Shown: positions 27,201-39,114, counted from the stretch's first letter. The stretch: 64,000 nt of DNA from Xiphias gladius (GCF_016859285.1 NC_053422.1:23015001-23079000), one strand, 5' to 3'. Translations and numbers: made by a program. The notes: a model not told the origin generated them from the sequence alone.

Positions 27201-30200
27201 AACGATTTTAGCATAAGGCTGCAACTTAACAAAATGTGAAAAAAGTGAGGTCTGAATACTTGATCATAGGCACAAATCAAATTTGAGGTATGTTTAGGTA
27301 TTGTGTGTTTACACTGTTTGATTATGGAAAAAAAGACTTTTGTCTAATATTTAATCATTGTATTTTTTATCAGATGTTGATCTTCATATTGATATATCTG
27401 CCAAAAAACTGTCTGAATCAGTTGGGCCTTAATTTGCCTTTTTCACAGCAGACACTTTTTTTCTTGTCATAGTAGGAAAAGCACAGCTGTTACTAATAAC
27501 ATTAATGATGGCTCAGTCCCAGTAAGCCATGACGGTGTCAGTGACATTTCCTACTGTGAAATGTCAAAATGTCTTGTAAGAAAAAGGCCTATTTGCTTAG
27601 ACAGGGAGATATTTAAAAACAAGCACAAAACACTAAACACTATTTGGATATGGATTTACATGTCAGCCTTCGTATTCTAGCCAAGAAATACATGTGTGCC
27701 AAGATTACCATACATTTTGCAGTCAGAATAATTCAGCATCCTCAGAAATACGGTCAGTAGACTGGCCACACCCTGATTAACCATCATGGACATTTGGTTT
27801 GGAACTCTGAAATATGGCTGCCATGGAATATCAGCGTATTTATGAAAATTAGCACTGTGGACAGAGCAAGTTAGATTGTCAAGTTAAATGATATTGTAGC
27901 CAAGGTAACACTTATGTCAAGTTCATAAACAAACATTGGCATCCATAACAACATGTTAAACAGTCTGTGGTAAACATGAAGGTTTACCAGTAAGGAAAGC
28001 TAATTTGAATAGGTGTGGCTATTCTAGCTCTTGCAGCACTACAGAAGCCTCTCAAGGTAATATACAGTGCTATAGTGTTGTTGTTAACCAGTACCAAGAC
28101 AGAGAGTAAAAAGAATGTAGTATATTGCATTTGTTTGAGTCTGTTAATGTTTAACTGCCGGCTTTTTCATAGTATATCAGATGTCATATGCAACTAAAGG
28201 TATTGTCATGAGGCTATTCAGAGTCACTGGGTTAAAACTTGTGTGCATATGCTGAGAGAGGTGATATAGACATTTTTTTTTATCCAAACAAAAGATGTAT
28301 TCCTTTTCTAATGAGGTTCTGTCTTCCTCAGGAACTGAGGCATTGTAGTGTTTTGCTGGACCGTCTACAGGCTGATGACAAGGCTGCAAAAAAAGAGCTT
28401 GAAGAGAAAGAAGACATGAACCGCAAAGGTGGGAAATCCGTCTCTCGTATCCCTACTTTCCATAAACGACCTACCAGTGCAAGCCAGAACACGGAGCTGC
28501 CTGTTCCCAAAAAAGATACCCCTGTCCATGTATCTCAGCCCCATGAAAAAGCTGGATGTGGAAGCATGGAAGCTTCAAAGTCCAAACCGCCTGATGCCAG
28601 AGAAAAAGCCCTTCCATTGCCATCAGTCCGAGTCCCCAAAATTGGCTTCGATGCCCCCTCTCCATTCAGCAGCGCTGAACAAGCCGCCGCTTCAGCTCAT
28701 AGCTCCCTGATTACTGCACCCAAGAGTTGGAGTTTGTCTGAATCTGTGCAGCATCCTCTTATGACTGCAAGCCCCAGGCCTGCTCTGAGGCCAGAAAAAG
28801 GGTCAGAGCAACATTTACCAGAGCAAGACCAGAGCAAAACCTCAGAAATAGAAGCTGATACCAGACCAGATAACCCTGTAAGTTACCTTTCACATGAGGG
28901 CCCCCTAAGCCAAAAGCCCCAGGATGATACAGGAGAAAAGTATGATGTTGAGGTTAAAGGCGGGATTACCCTCACTGCCTCTGGAGACACCGCAAAGTCT
29001 GAGGGGGCAGAAAGTGCTAGCACAACTGAGGTCAGCCAAGTGGATGCTATTATGGACGAAGAACCACCGTGGGAAACAGAGCCAATGAACATACTTGAAT
29101 TAAAGGACAGTAGATCTTCATCAGATGTTGAATGTGAGGTGGATTTGACGGGTAAAAAGTCTGAGCACTTCAGTCTAGGAGAGGTGAAGGACCATCATGA
29201 ACCACATATAATCCAGTCAGAATTTTCAAAACTTGCAGAGAAAAGAGCCGATATGAACGAATCCACCTCTACTGTAGCACCAGAGAAGCCTGCTAAAGTT
29301 AGATCAACCAAGTCAACTAAGGTGAGTTACGTTGCTGTTACTGCTTAATAGATTCCACTGATATCAGTCGTGCTGTTTCCTTGGTGGTCTCAATAGAGTC
29401 AGCAATATATAAAGGAATTTCCCCACACCCTGCAGTAAAAGCTGTGGTATGCAACACAATCCTTAATGGTTTCCCAGTCTCTTGTCAAAGCTAAAACTCC
29501 ACATCTGTCATTTTGCAGAGCTCAGGGTTCTCCCGTTTTGCCCTCTTCTGCTTCCTGCCCACCACCTTGCTGCTTCTTGGAGGGCTTGGTCAGCATGTTT
29601 GGCACTACGGGCTTCCCATGTCTGTGGCCCAGCTCATGGCTCAGCTGGAGCTGCACTGGCTAGAGGGTTTTGGCTTAGTACCAGAGCCTTGCAGCACTGA
29701 TTGTCGGTAAGAAATATCAAAGAGTCAATCTTTCGGACCTATTTTGGTCTTTGGAGAGAAAAAAAGAATTTTGCGATCACATTATTATCACCACATTATC
29801 AGGACTTGTAAAAAAAACCACTGTGACAAAGGTTGAACTGCTCTTCTAATTTGAGATGCTGCCTGAATTGAGGGTGGTGTAAAAATGGTGTAACTTCAAT
29901 AACCCTCGCCCCTGTTCAGAGTGCATCTGGTGGAGAGCATCCCGGTAGGTCTCTACCAGTCTTCTCCCTCGTCCAGACAGAGCATCGCAGACAGCTGGCT
30001 TCATCTGCTGGACAAGGCCAACAGCTCCGTCCACATCGCTGCTTTCTACTTCAAGTTAAGAGGAAGCAATTTGGAGTTCGCTGACTCCTCTGACTCTCAG
30101 GTCAGTACAGTGGCATGCCCCAGTCTCTTGGTGTAGTACTGTACATGCAGTGATTGTACCGAATCCCGTTTTTTAACCTTTTCATATGTGTGTTTTTCAG

Positions 30201-33200
30201 GGAAGAAAGGTCTTTGAGCTCCTGAAACAACTTGAATCGAAAGGTGTGAAACTCCAGATTGCTGTCAACGCCCCCCAGACCTCAACCCAAGACACAGCAG
30301 AGCTGGCTGCAACAGGTACAACATTTGACAATATTTAGCCCTTCACTACTAACTGAGATTCCACAGATTGGTATTAATATCATCAAATTTACCTAATGTA
30401 ACTTCAGAGATTTTTTTTTTTTTTAATTATTGTTAAAAGGATTACGTTCTGCTGATGCCTCTGCTAACAGAACGTAATCTTGTAAAACAGTTAGCACTTT
30501 AACAAATTGGTAGTCAAACCAAGAACTGTAAATTTTGTGGTTGGTAAGGTTGAAACTCCCTGGATCGATCACTCTGTTGCATTTTTGCAGGTGCAGAAGT
30601 TAGAGATATAGACCTCAAAGCTGTAACTGGAGGCATCATCCACACCAAGCTGTGGGTGGTGGATCAAAAGCACTTCTACCTGGGTAGTGCCAACATGGAC
30701 TGGCGCTCTCTAAGTCAGGTAAAACAGAGAAAAATGTGCATTTTCAGATGTATCTGCATTAATGTGGGCATGGCTTAAGTCTGTAGTCATTATGTTCAGT
30801 GGTTTACCCCTTATGACCTTCTGCATTAGGAGGGAGATTCACATCACTGTTAACCTAGGGATCACATTACTGTCCAGTTGATTTATAAAACTGACGTGCC
30901 AAGCAGGTAGTCGCATGGGCCTGACTCCCTGATAAAAACTAAAAGAGCAGAAATGCAGGGGGGTTTTTTTGTTTTTGTTTTTTTTGAGTCACTAAACCTA
31001 CAAACCTTTTTTAAGACACAACTGAAACTAAATAGGCCACAATGAGACAGCAGTTTTCAGATTAGCCTCAAACTGATGATGGACTACTCTCTTTAATAGA
31101 TGTTGATCATGTAATTAAATTTTATCAGCTGTGGCATCGCTCTCTTAGACTTTACTGATGTGTTCATTGGTGGCAATTATATTTATACTGCAGATTACTT
31201 ATATCACAAAGTAACTTATTACGTGAAAGTGAAAGCAAATTTTTGCCAAGGTCCAATCTTCAAATGCATTCAAACTGTGTTGTTCCAAATGATGGATACA
31301 TCAACATGATACATTTTCCTGACCTTTATCTTGAGTAAAATAATCTGGATTATATTTGGGTTTTAATAGTTCATCATAATTGTGCTGCTTCCAGATCTGA
31401 GGGGGTTCCATGTTTAGCTCGGCAAAGTCATCGCAATAAATCTTAAATAAATCTTCCCCCTGGATCAGGTCCTGGATCATCCCCTCACAAACACAGTCCT
31501 AGTTGTAGCTGCAGTGGAATTAATGAGGTGGTCTTTGTTGAACTAAGGTGAAGGAGGTGGGTCTGTCAGTGGAGGACTGCAGCTGCCTGGCTCAGGACGC
31601 CTTTCGGATCTTTGGGGTGTACTGGAGCATTGGGGGTGCGAACAATCGATCCTTGCCCCCGTACTGGCCTGCTCGCCTCTCTGCCCTGTCCAGCTCCCAG
31701 AATCCCCTACGTCTGAAGTTCAATGGAGTACCTGCCCAAGTCTACCTGTCTGTAAGTTCAGCACGAGTCTATAAGCTTCCTTTTAAGAGGAATACTTTAA
31801 TTCTTTATGAAAGAAGACGTTGACCTCTAAGTTCTCCCTGCGTGTCAGCATGATATCTTAGCATTTTCAGTATTCTAAGCATACTCATCAGAGCGTATTT
31901 ACATTTCAGACGAGAGTGGAGCTGTAAAAGATTCCTATTCCTCTCCCTCTTTGCTTTCATGATCCTTACTGCTTGTTCTGTGTCTGTTTCCTGCAGAGTG
32001 CCCCTCCGCAAATCTCAGCCCGCGGCCGGTCTGACGATCTCGCCACCATCTTGTCTGTCATCAACGACGCCCAGAAGTTCGTTTACATCTCTGTCATGGA
32101 CTACCTTCCTCTCTCTCAGTTCACAGAGCCAATCAGGTACACTCAGCTCTCGAAGAGCCCCCACTATTTACCCCTCCACTGTTCAAATCCTGTACATTTA
32201 CCATCAGAGATATACACTAGAAATAATCTGATGTGGACTGGTAAAAAGGCATTAAAGGCATTAATTGAACAGAGTTGAAACTCTATTCTGGTGTCCTGCT
32301 CTCAGGTTCTGGCCCGCCATCGACTCGGCCCTGCGTGCTGCAGCCTGCACCCGAGGGGTGCAGGTCAGACTGATGGTCAGCTGCTGGGAGCATTCTCCTG
32401 CCAAAATGTTCACCTTCTTGCAGTCCCTGCTGGTGCTCAACAGGCCTCCACTGAAATGTGACATTGACATAGTACGTCTGGAGGTTTAATTTCCTTAGTG
32501 GCTCAAACATAGTGCACTTTACAGAATGAGGATGGATCCTGGACTCCTGTTTTATTTGTTTATTTGTTTTTGTCTTTGCAGAAAATCTTTACAGTGCCTT
32601 CAACGGCAGAGCAGATGAAGATCCCCTTTGCACGAGTCAACCACGCGAAGTACATGGTGACAGACAGAGTGGTCTACATAGGTGTGTTATTACTACTGCT
32701 CTGACCCTTCAAACATTAACATCCACTGTGACACACTCAGTAAGAACACCGGCTCATTTACTTCACTTTTACTCCACTACATTTATCCAACAGTTTTAAG
32801 CACTAGTTATTTTGCGGATCTTTTTTTTTTAAATATCAAACATATATTCAACTTCTAAAACCTGATGCAGAGAAGAAAGTTTATTAGTTTATTTAATTAA
32901 GTTTATTTAAAGTTTATTCCTTTTTATCCAGTCACTTTAGTCTGAAACTGAGCATTTAAAATTTTTTCTTGTACAAAGTGAACAAATCTGCTCGTATAGT
33001 TGGAATATTACAACCTTTTTTCAGTGCAGATCAGCTTGTCTCCAGAATTTGTATTCGCATTTCACATTTTTTTACAGTTGTTTTAAATGAAAAACATGTT
33101 CAAATATACTTACTGCAAAATAAGGTTCTTAGGATTCAGTTACAGACAGAAATGTTTTCATAAGATAGAGGTTTTTGCAGAGTAAACTGCCCGAAGCTTA

Positions 33201-33556
33201 ATTAAGTAGTTATCAGCTCCACCTCATCCAATTACAAAAAACTGCAGTGATAAAAATCCTTTAATATACTGTTCATCACACTATCACTATGAGCCATTTG
33301 TTATCAGCCATTACCAGTGACTTTACCTTCCTGATGAGCGTCTGTTTCCATAGGGACGTCCAACTGGTCAGAGAACTACTTCACTCACACTGCTGGTGTG
33401 GGCTTGGTTGTGAACCAGACGGGCTCAGAAGTCGGAAAAGGCCAGCAGACTCTGCAGAGCCAAGCCGAGGAGCTCTTCCTCAGAGACTGGAGGTCCCAGT
33501 ACACCAGCACGCTCTCCGTTGACAGCGTGGATGTCTGCCCTCATGGCCGACACTGA
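24247..33556 (+). CDS. PLD3/PLD4-like transmembrane phospholipase-D-family protein with long N-terminal extension
   Basis: Coding exons: 24247-24372, 24915-25022, 28332-29321, 29519-29706, 29920-30100, 30201-30315, 30591-30718, 31548-31751, 31997-32136, 32306-32471, 32582-32681, 33354-33556. All phases agree and give 882 aa. The C-terminal half follows human PLD3 closely ([41 protein letters not shown]). It has both HKD motifs: H587-x-K589-x4-D594 and H803-x-K805-x4-D810. PLD3 and PLD4 are type II membrane glycoproteins of the endolysosome and act as 5' exonucleases on single-stranded nucleic acid. A single membrane segment lies near residues 415-436 ([14 protein letters not shown]). Before it are about 410 residues, mostly from one 990-bp exon: a basic start, then a Ser/Pro/Glu-rich low-complexity region, whereas human PLD3 has only a short cytosolic tail. 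It may be the fish pld7-type paralogue, but I cannot confirm the symbol. Confidence 0.88.
25585..26114 (-). mobile_element. Truncated Tc1-like element in the second intron of the PLD3-like gene
   Basis: Read on the minus strand, the element begins tacagtactgtgcaaaagtt, a Tc1-type terminal sequence, at about 26114. A transposase fragment follows with [18 protein letters not shown], and [16 protein letters not shown] near the C-terminal end. The central and N-terminal transposase parts are missing, so it is an internally deleted, non-coding remnant. The right-hand end is diverged and approximate. Confidence 0.75.
26284..27275 (+). mobile_element. Second, different Tc1-like element in the same intron, truncated
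   Basis: It starts near tatacagtgcattaagaaaa and ends near aaaagtgaggtctgaatac. Between lie pieces of a Tc1 transposase: an N-terminal helix-turn-helix region ([17 protein letters not shown] near 26597), the linker region ([19 protein letters not shown]) and the [17 protein letters not shown] block around 27010-27060 split over two frames. The C-terminal catalytic part is absent and frames are broken. It belongs to a different Tc1 subfamily from the copy at 25585-26114. Confidence 0.75.
27276..28331 (+). other. Remainder of intron 2 of the PLD3-like gene
   Basis: AT-rich intronic sequence with no recognised repeat or exon. It ends in a good pyrimidine-rich 3' splice site (ttctgtcttcctcag) at 28331. 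Confidence 0.5.
30440..30479. repeat. Short inverted repeat in an intron of the PLD3-like gene
   Basis: gattacgttctg at 30440-30451 and its exact reverse complement at 30468-30479 are separated by a 16-base loop. It lies in the intron between coding exons 6 and 7, just after a T run. Confidence 0.85.
30719..31547 (+). other. Intron 7 of the PLD3-like gene, nothing recognised
   Basis: An 829-base AT-rich intron. The acceptor used (gttgaactaag|gtgaag) has a weak pyrimidine tract, but phase and family alignment ([20 protein letters not shown]) make the junction certain. Confidence 0.5.
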
Positions 33557-33569
33557 GGGTTTGCTGTTC

Positions 33570-33575
33570 AATAAA
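33570..33575 (+). terminator. Polyadenylation signal just after the PLD3-like stop codon
   Basis: AATAAA starts 14 bases after the TGA at 33554-33556, so if used it gives a very short 3' UTR. A second aataaa occurs near 34357. The sequence in between is AT-rich and could be an extended UTR. Confidence 0.55.
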
Positions 33576-34579
33576 GCACGTAGCATTGTAGATGAGCATC
33601 TTGCTTGTTCCTGCCACTTGAACTTCATTTTACTTACATAGAAATCAGCTTGCTGTACTGTGCAAATGAACGGATTATTTCATTGCTGTTTCCTGCCTGC
33701 CTTTTTCTGTATATAATTGCAATTTTATATTTAGTTTCAGAATGTGTTATTTTTATACTCTAATGTTTTGACAATTTTCTTACATGCGCAAGGTGCAAGG
33801 GAACTCGCTTTGTACAATTTATTTCATGCCTGGAGCATTTTGTATATTTTCCTTAAAAATGTCAGTGCCAAGCTTTAAGAATCTTATGCAGGAAATTAAA
33901 CATTTCCGAAGAGGTGCAGACACCATGGGCATGTTTACACTGCTGAAGCTATCAGCTGTTAATATTCATGTTTAGTGAAAGCATTTGATGTAATGTTAGT
34001 CCAACAGTACAAGATTATTGTGAATAATGGCAATTGTCCATTTATAACTGATTGCTGCCTCATTAAAAAAATCCAATTTCAATGTTTACCACTGTAACCA
34101 GAAAATAACGCGCTTTGTTTTGTTGTTTTTTTTGTTCTGATTTGAAGGAACTGTCCTCCTGTTTTACTGTATCGGTAATTACTGTGCTGATTCTTTGATC
34201 AATTCATTACCAGGGTTATCCATTGTATGCGTGAGATCCTGCTTCTGCCATCAGCGGACATGTCTCCTTTCAAACTGTTGGACTGTAAAACAAAGGGACC
34301 TCCTGGCTCTAGATGGAACAGGGAACATTTCAGTTGATCCCCGACAAACAGAGCAGTATAAATAAAACCTGCTCCCCAGCTGGTCATCTCTGAGAGCTTC
34401 TTCATTACTATGAAATGAGTGCGGCATTGCTGATTTGTTGATGAAGGAACAGACATGGTTGTTTAAACGATTGCTTCATCCAAATGACCAAACTTTTTCT
34501 TCCTTACCTCTCCTGATATCTGTGAATGGGATTTCATTTGTGGTGCTCAGAACAATGAAAACTTAACTTTAAACAAGCG
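33576..34579. other. Flank downstream of the PLD3-like gene
   Basis: AT-rich non-coding sequence, possibly an alternative 3' UTR up to the aataaaacc near 34357. Open frames on both strands show no family resemblance. Confidence 0.4.
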
Positions 34580-34800
34580 TCTACAGCCATGCTAGCAGCT
34601 CTGTGCGGTTGTACTTCGGCAAAACAGTGTTTTAAACTACTGCTAAAAATAGCATGCAGATATGCTCACAATGACGATGCTAGTATGCGGATGTCTAGCA
34701 GATATAATCCTAGTTTATCCTGTTAGCATGATAAACATTTGGTAGTTAGCAGAGTACAGCTGAGGCTGGGGAAATGTCAGTTTTTCAATTATTTGATCAG
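34580..34800 (-). repeat. Percomorph interspersed repeat, reverse orientation
   Basis: Contains gctcacaatgacgatgctag, tagcagatataat, ctgttagcatgataaacatt and agtacagctgaggctg. Read on the minus strand these correspond to the 3' half of the repeat at 55375-55790 (cagcatgttagcattgtcct, tgtgagcatg). Substitutions are many, so the copy is old. Confidence 0.65.
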
Positions 34801-35095
34801 AGACCAAATTACTGGATAAATCTAACATGTGAAGACATTAAATATTCTGATTTGAATAACAGTTTGTGTTTGATATGATTTTCCAAGGTCAATTACCTCA
34901 TTAAAAATTCTTGGAATTAAATCTCCTCATTCTCCCTCATTGAAAAATACAGAATCTATTATTATGCAAATACTGGTTACCTGTGTAAGTTGCATACTGA
35001 ACCATGACTGGCCCCTAACTAGTTGCAACTTCACGAAATCAGAATGACTGATAATCAGATAATTTCCTGAATGAATCACTTTAGGTTTATATGTC

Positions 35096-35101
35096 TTTAT
35101 T
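35096..35101 (-). terminator. smim19: Candidate smim19 polyadenylation signal
   Basis: AATAAA on the minus strand (tttatt on the plus strand), about 525 bases downstream of the smim19 stop. It is the first canonical hexamer I noticed on that side. Confidence 0.4.
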
Positions 35102-35624
35102 TTCACATTTGAGAACTTCAATTTTACTAACCACTTTACACAAAACATATCTTACAAGCATCTAATGAGTAAAAAACATCTACAACCTATGTTAAATTTG
35201 AAGGCTCTTGTTCAATGTGCAAGAAATTCGTCAAGATACTTTTTCCCCCTTCCATACTGAAAACAACTCAGACATCTGCAGTTACAGGTTTATCACTCCT
35301 CACACTATGTCAGCGTCACTACTCTATGTGATACAGCAGACCTGCAGGATGCCACACTCCCTAAGGAACTAAGCGTTCCTGGCCTAGTATTCATCCACCC
35401 AGCTGTAACTGCTCCGTGTGTTCACACAAAGAAGAGACAACAGAAGGTGAACGGAGACCCGTCTCATTCGGGGAGCCAAACAGGAAAACAACCAGGATGG
35501 GGGTATTGTCTTTTTCACCATCTCTGATCACGACAGCCCTTCGGGTCCTTTCCTATCCGTGTACAGATGGCTTGAAGACGCAGGAGTGTTTCTCTGACAG
35601 AGCGGGATGAGTGGCCACCTGCCC

Positions 35625-35682
35625 TCATTCCATGGAGAGCTGCACGCTCTCTGTCTGGCCTTGTTGTTGTTGTATTTGCTGC

Positions 35683-35714
<32 letters not shown>

Positions 35715-36876
35715 CTGCTCAAACTTTCTGGCTGAAGGACAAAAGAGAAGAGAGAGTGAAGACAGCTGAACAGTTCAATTTACCTCAACATCACCCAGAA
35801 TGGCAACATAAGACGAGGGTGACTATTCATTGTGATCAAAATCTATGTCATTAAACCAAAGAAAATCTCAAAAATTCTACTAGGTCTTTACATGAGTGCA
35901 CTGCAAATACAGAAAATAATGTGTAGTGAATATTTTGCATCGCGGTTATTATGTCCCTATTCTCTACTAGAGCAGGGAAAGATGGAATCTGAGTGTGCGT
36001 GGCTCAACTCTCCAAATTGGAAAACTACTCCATGACCCTACTGTTAACCATTCTGTGCCTCCCCCCCTGCCGAACCCCGAGTTGACAAAACCAGCAATCT
36101 CCCCCCTGCGAGCAACCCCGCACAGCCCAAGATCCCGACTGTCCTTCTCGTCCTGTGCAGATCCGCACGGATGCTCACCCAGGGAGTACATCTCGAGCTG
36201 CTGCCGCAGGCGGACCTTCTGCAGACTGTCGTAGAAGTTGGGCTCCGGGCTGCTGCCGACGGTGGGAGGCAGCGTGAAGATGCGCATGATCTTCCTCTTG
36301 TTTCTGAATGATGTGTGAATAAAGAGAAAGAACAAGACTGCATAGGCCGAAACACTTCTTCGCCATATCGCATTAAGAGAACGTCGCCATTTTTTTTTTT
36401 TTTTTTTTTTTTTCGCTTAAGGTAGGTCAACCGATATTTGAAGTTAAATTTCAATTTTAATAGCATGTTTGGAGGAATAAATTAGTGCCGAAATTGACAA
36501 CAGACACTGAAAATGATATTTAAATATCAAGTCGTGTGATATAAAATACGCGTAGTGGCCTGTGATCAAGGAAATATTCAAATGCACACATTTTCAACGT
36601 AGTATGGCGTGAATTTGAATATTTTGAGGGAGGGCCCGAAGGGAGAACTCACTGACTGAACCACACGCCGGCGTTGTACCTCTGCCTGTTAGGAGCTACG
36701 TGAAAGTGGGAATGGTTGAGCGAGAGGGCAAACTGTTCTTACTTTCTGGCGTACATCAGCAGACCGAAGCTGACCAGGATAACCAGCAGGTAGACATTGG
36801 TGGCCTCATTCCAGGCTTCGTGCACCGAGTAGTCTATAGACTCGGGCTCGTTTCCCAGAACCCCGTGAGCACCCAT
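35625..36876 (-). CDS. smim19: Small integral membrane protein 19, complete, with polyglutamine insert
   Basis: Coding exons in transcript order: 36876-36743, 36303-36179, 35731-35625; 121 aa (human 107). It matches SMIM19 in blocks: [18 protein letters not shown], then the single membrane segment (about residues 27-43, [16 protein letters not shown]), [30 protein letters not shown], and the C-terminal ESVQLSME (human DSVQLSLE). The function of SMIM19 is not established; it is a small single-pass protein. Where the human protein has KYDYQQPQNQ, this one has a run of 14 Gln, an Ile, and 4 more Gln, from CAG and CAA codons. The start at 36876 aligns with the human N terminus; an in-frame ATG at 36963 is further upstream and less likely. 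Intron 1 has a 24-base T run at 36390-36413. Confidence 0.95.
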
Positions 36877-37384
36877 TGAAATACGACAGCTGCGGTCAAA
36901 CTCTGCGGGTAAACACGTGAAACCGAGGAGATGTTGTATTGGGGTCGCTGGCTTCGGAATCAACTGTGCATCGTAAACACTACGCGGTCACGTCCGCGTC
37001 CTTCTTCTTCGACCTTCGTCCCGAGAGCCCACACGTTCCTACGGCGTCCCGCTGCCCCCTACAGTCCAAAGCCGGAACTCAAACATCAGCGCGCACAGTT
37101 GCCGAGATAATACCTGTCATCTCGCCAAGTGGAAATACCCAGTTTTCAGATATATGTTTGAACTATTTATTTTGCTCTTTTGCATATTTCTGTGCGTTAA
37201 GAGCAGGTGGAATACCTCTGGTTTGCTTTTCAGTTTTGATCTGTCGTCCAAAGTAATGGCACAGTAACCTAATATCATCCTGGTCTGGCTCATTCAGTCT
37301 GATGTATTACACCAACAGATAACTCCTATATTAAGATATTAAGATCAATATCTAAGTGCAAGCCCTTGGGAATTAAGGGTAAAT
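36877..37384. promoter_or_regulatory. smim19 upstream region
   Basis: The first 200 bases upstream of the smim19 start are relatively CpG-rich (cactacgcggtcacgtccgcg near 36980), as expected of a housekeeping promoter. A GTCACGT core lies near 36987. No divergent gene is seen on the other side; repeats begin near 37385. Confidence 0.4.
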
Positions 37385-38540
37385 ACACTCAGCAATCACT
37401 TTATTAGGAACACCATACTCACACTGGGTAGAGCCTCCCTTTGCTCTCAAAGCAGCCTCAGTTCATGGTGAGATGTTGGACACTTTCCTTGGAGACTCTT
37501 GTCCACGTTGACATGACGGCATCACACCATTTCTGCAGATTTGTCAGCTGCACGTTCATGCCGCCAGTCTCCCCTCGTACCACATCCCCAAGGTGTTCTG
37601 CTGGATTCACATATGGTGACAGGGGAACCTGTTCATGAAACCAGTTTGAGACGACTTTTGCTTTGTGACATTATCACGCTGGAAGTAGCCATTAGAAGAT
37701 GGTCAGTTGTGGCCACAAAGAGAAGCGCATGGTCAGCAACAATACTCAGAGAGGCCGTGGCATTCAGACCATGATTGATTGGTATTAAGGGGCCGAGAAA
37801 ACATCCAACTCCAACTACACCATTACACCACCATCAGCAGCCTGGACTGTTGACACAAGGCAGGTTGGGTCCAGGGATTCATGCTGCTGATGCCAAATCC
37901 TGACACCACCATCTGCTGCCTCAGCAGAAACCCAGATTCATCAGACCAGGTACATTTCTCCAGTTTTCTGTGAGTCTGTTCTCACTGCGGCCTCAGATTT
38001 ATGTTCTTGGCCGACAGGAGTGGAGCCTGACGTGGTCTTCTGCTCTTATAGCCCGTCGGACTCAAGGTTTGAAGTTTTTTTCATTCTGAGTTGCTTCTCT
38101 GCTCGCCACAGTTGTAAAGAGTGGTTGTCTGAGTTACTGTGGCCTTTCTGTCAGCTCCAACCAGTCTGGCCATTCTCCTCTGACCTCTCTGATCAAGAAG
38201 CTGTTTCTGTCCACAGAACTGCTGCTCACTGGACCTTTTTTGTTTTTCACACCATTCTGAGTAAACTCTAGAGACTGTTGTGTGTGAAAATGTGCTGCCA
38301 ACATTCATCAGGACTCTTTTCATGTTCTTTGGCAAAGTTTCATCGTGCAGTTTTGTGCGGTTTTGTGAACAATGGTTATCTTCTTGGACACTGTCTGTAG
38401 AGGTTGACTTCATGCAATGTCCTCCACACTGTCCGATCGATCACTGAAACACAAATTTCCACTTCTGACTTTTGCCGAGTCAGAAGCACTTACTCGTCTG
38501 ATTTTTCAATGCAAGGTTGCATAAATAGCTAATTGTGCGT
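37385..38540. repeat. Interspersed repeat region with 'cactttattaggaacacc' signature
   Basis: It begins aatcactttattaggaacac, a sequence that recurs at the ends of an abundant fish repeat, followed by over 1 kb of mid-complexity sequence with several short broken frames (for example 38020-38271 plus, 38081-38413 minus). No intact domain could be recognised and no matching right end was found, so this is probably a truncated copy. The class is uncertain. Confidence 0.45.
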
Positions 38541-38734
38541 GGCATCATTTTTCAAGCGCGGCCACTGCAGCTTCTATTACTGGTCGTATGGCTCTTCCCT
38601 TACCTCCTAACCGCTGCTGCAGCCGTGTTTCAGCTCATGTTCAGTAGCCCGCTGATGCTCCTGTACCCTCTGCCATCTTTATGAAGTCTCACAGTCTGGT
38701 TTCTTACTTGTCCATGCATTTTCCTTACCATGTG

Positions 38735-38815
38735 AAGCCATGTTGCATGATATTATAGCCCTGTACACTTCAGAATTCATCCTGCTTCTTCTACGGCTAC
38801 AAAAAGCATTTTCAA
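38735..38815 (-). mobile_element. Fragment of a Tc1-like transposase related to the 3257-4840 element
   Basis: On the minus strand it encodes RRSRMNSEVYRAII, identical to a stretch of the broken transposase at about 4195-4240 (gcaggatgaattctgaagtg). Only about 80 bases are recognisable. It is a piece of another copy or a close relative. Confidence 0.7.
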
Positions 38816-39114
38816 ACTGTGATGTCTGCCAAAGGGGGGGTCCCTTGCTCAGTAACAGTATTTCTGACCAGGGGTGCCCAAACTTCGGCATACCACTGTC
38901 TATTCCAATTCAGCCGTGATAGAAAAAGAGAAAAGTAAGTGGGTTTATCATTTAAATATCATTTTTAAAGAAGATTTCAACTTAAACCCAGATAGAGCTC
39001 AGATAGTCTGTGTCTTATGTAACATGTAACGTAGACAGAAGAGCGAGGCTTCAGTCTCTTCATGACCAAAGAGGGTAATACTGTACTGGACTAGTGCTGA
39101 TTAATGAAGTTAAG

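Noticed and set aside
28239-28331. Upstream in-frame extension of the 990-base exon of the PLD3-like gene
   Set aside because: A strong pyrimidine-rich splice acceptor at 28331 keeps phase with the exon ending at 25022; the upstream part is AT-rich and looks intronic.
36877-36963. Upstream in-frame ATG that would lengthen smim19 by 29 residues
   Set aside because: SMIM19 orthologues start at the position matching 36876; the extension has no similarity and lies in promoter-like sequence.
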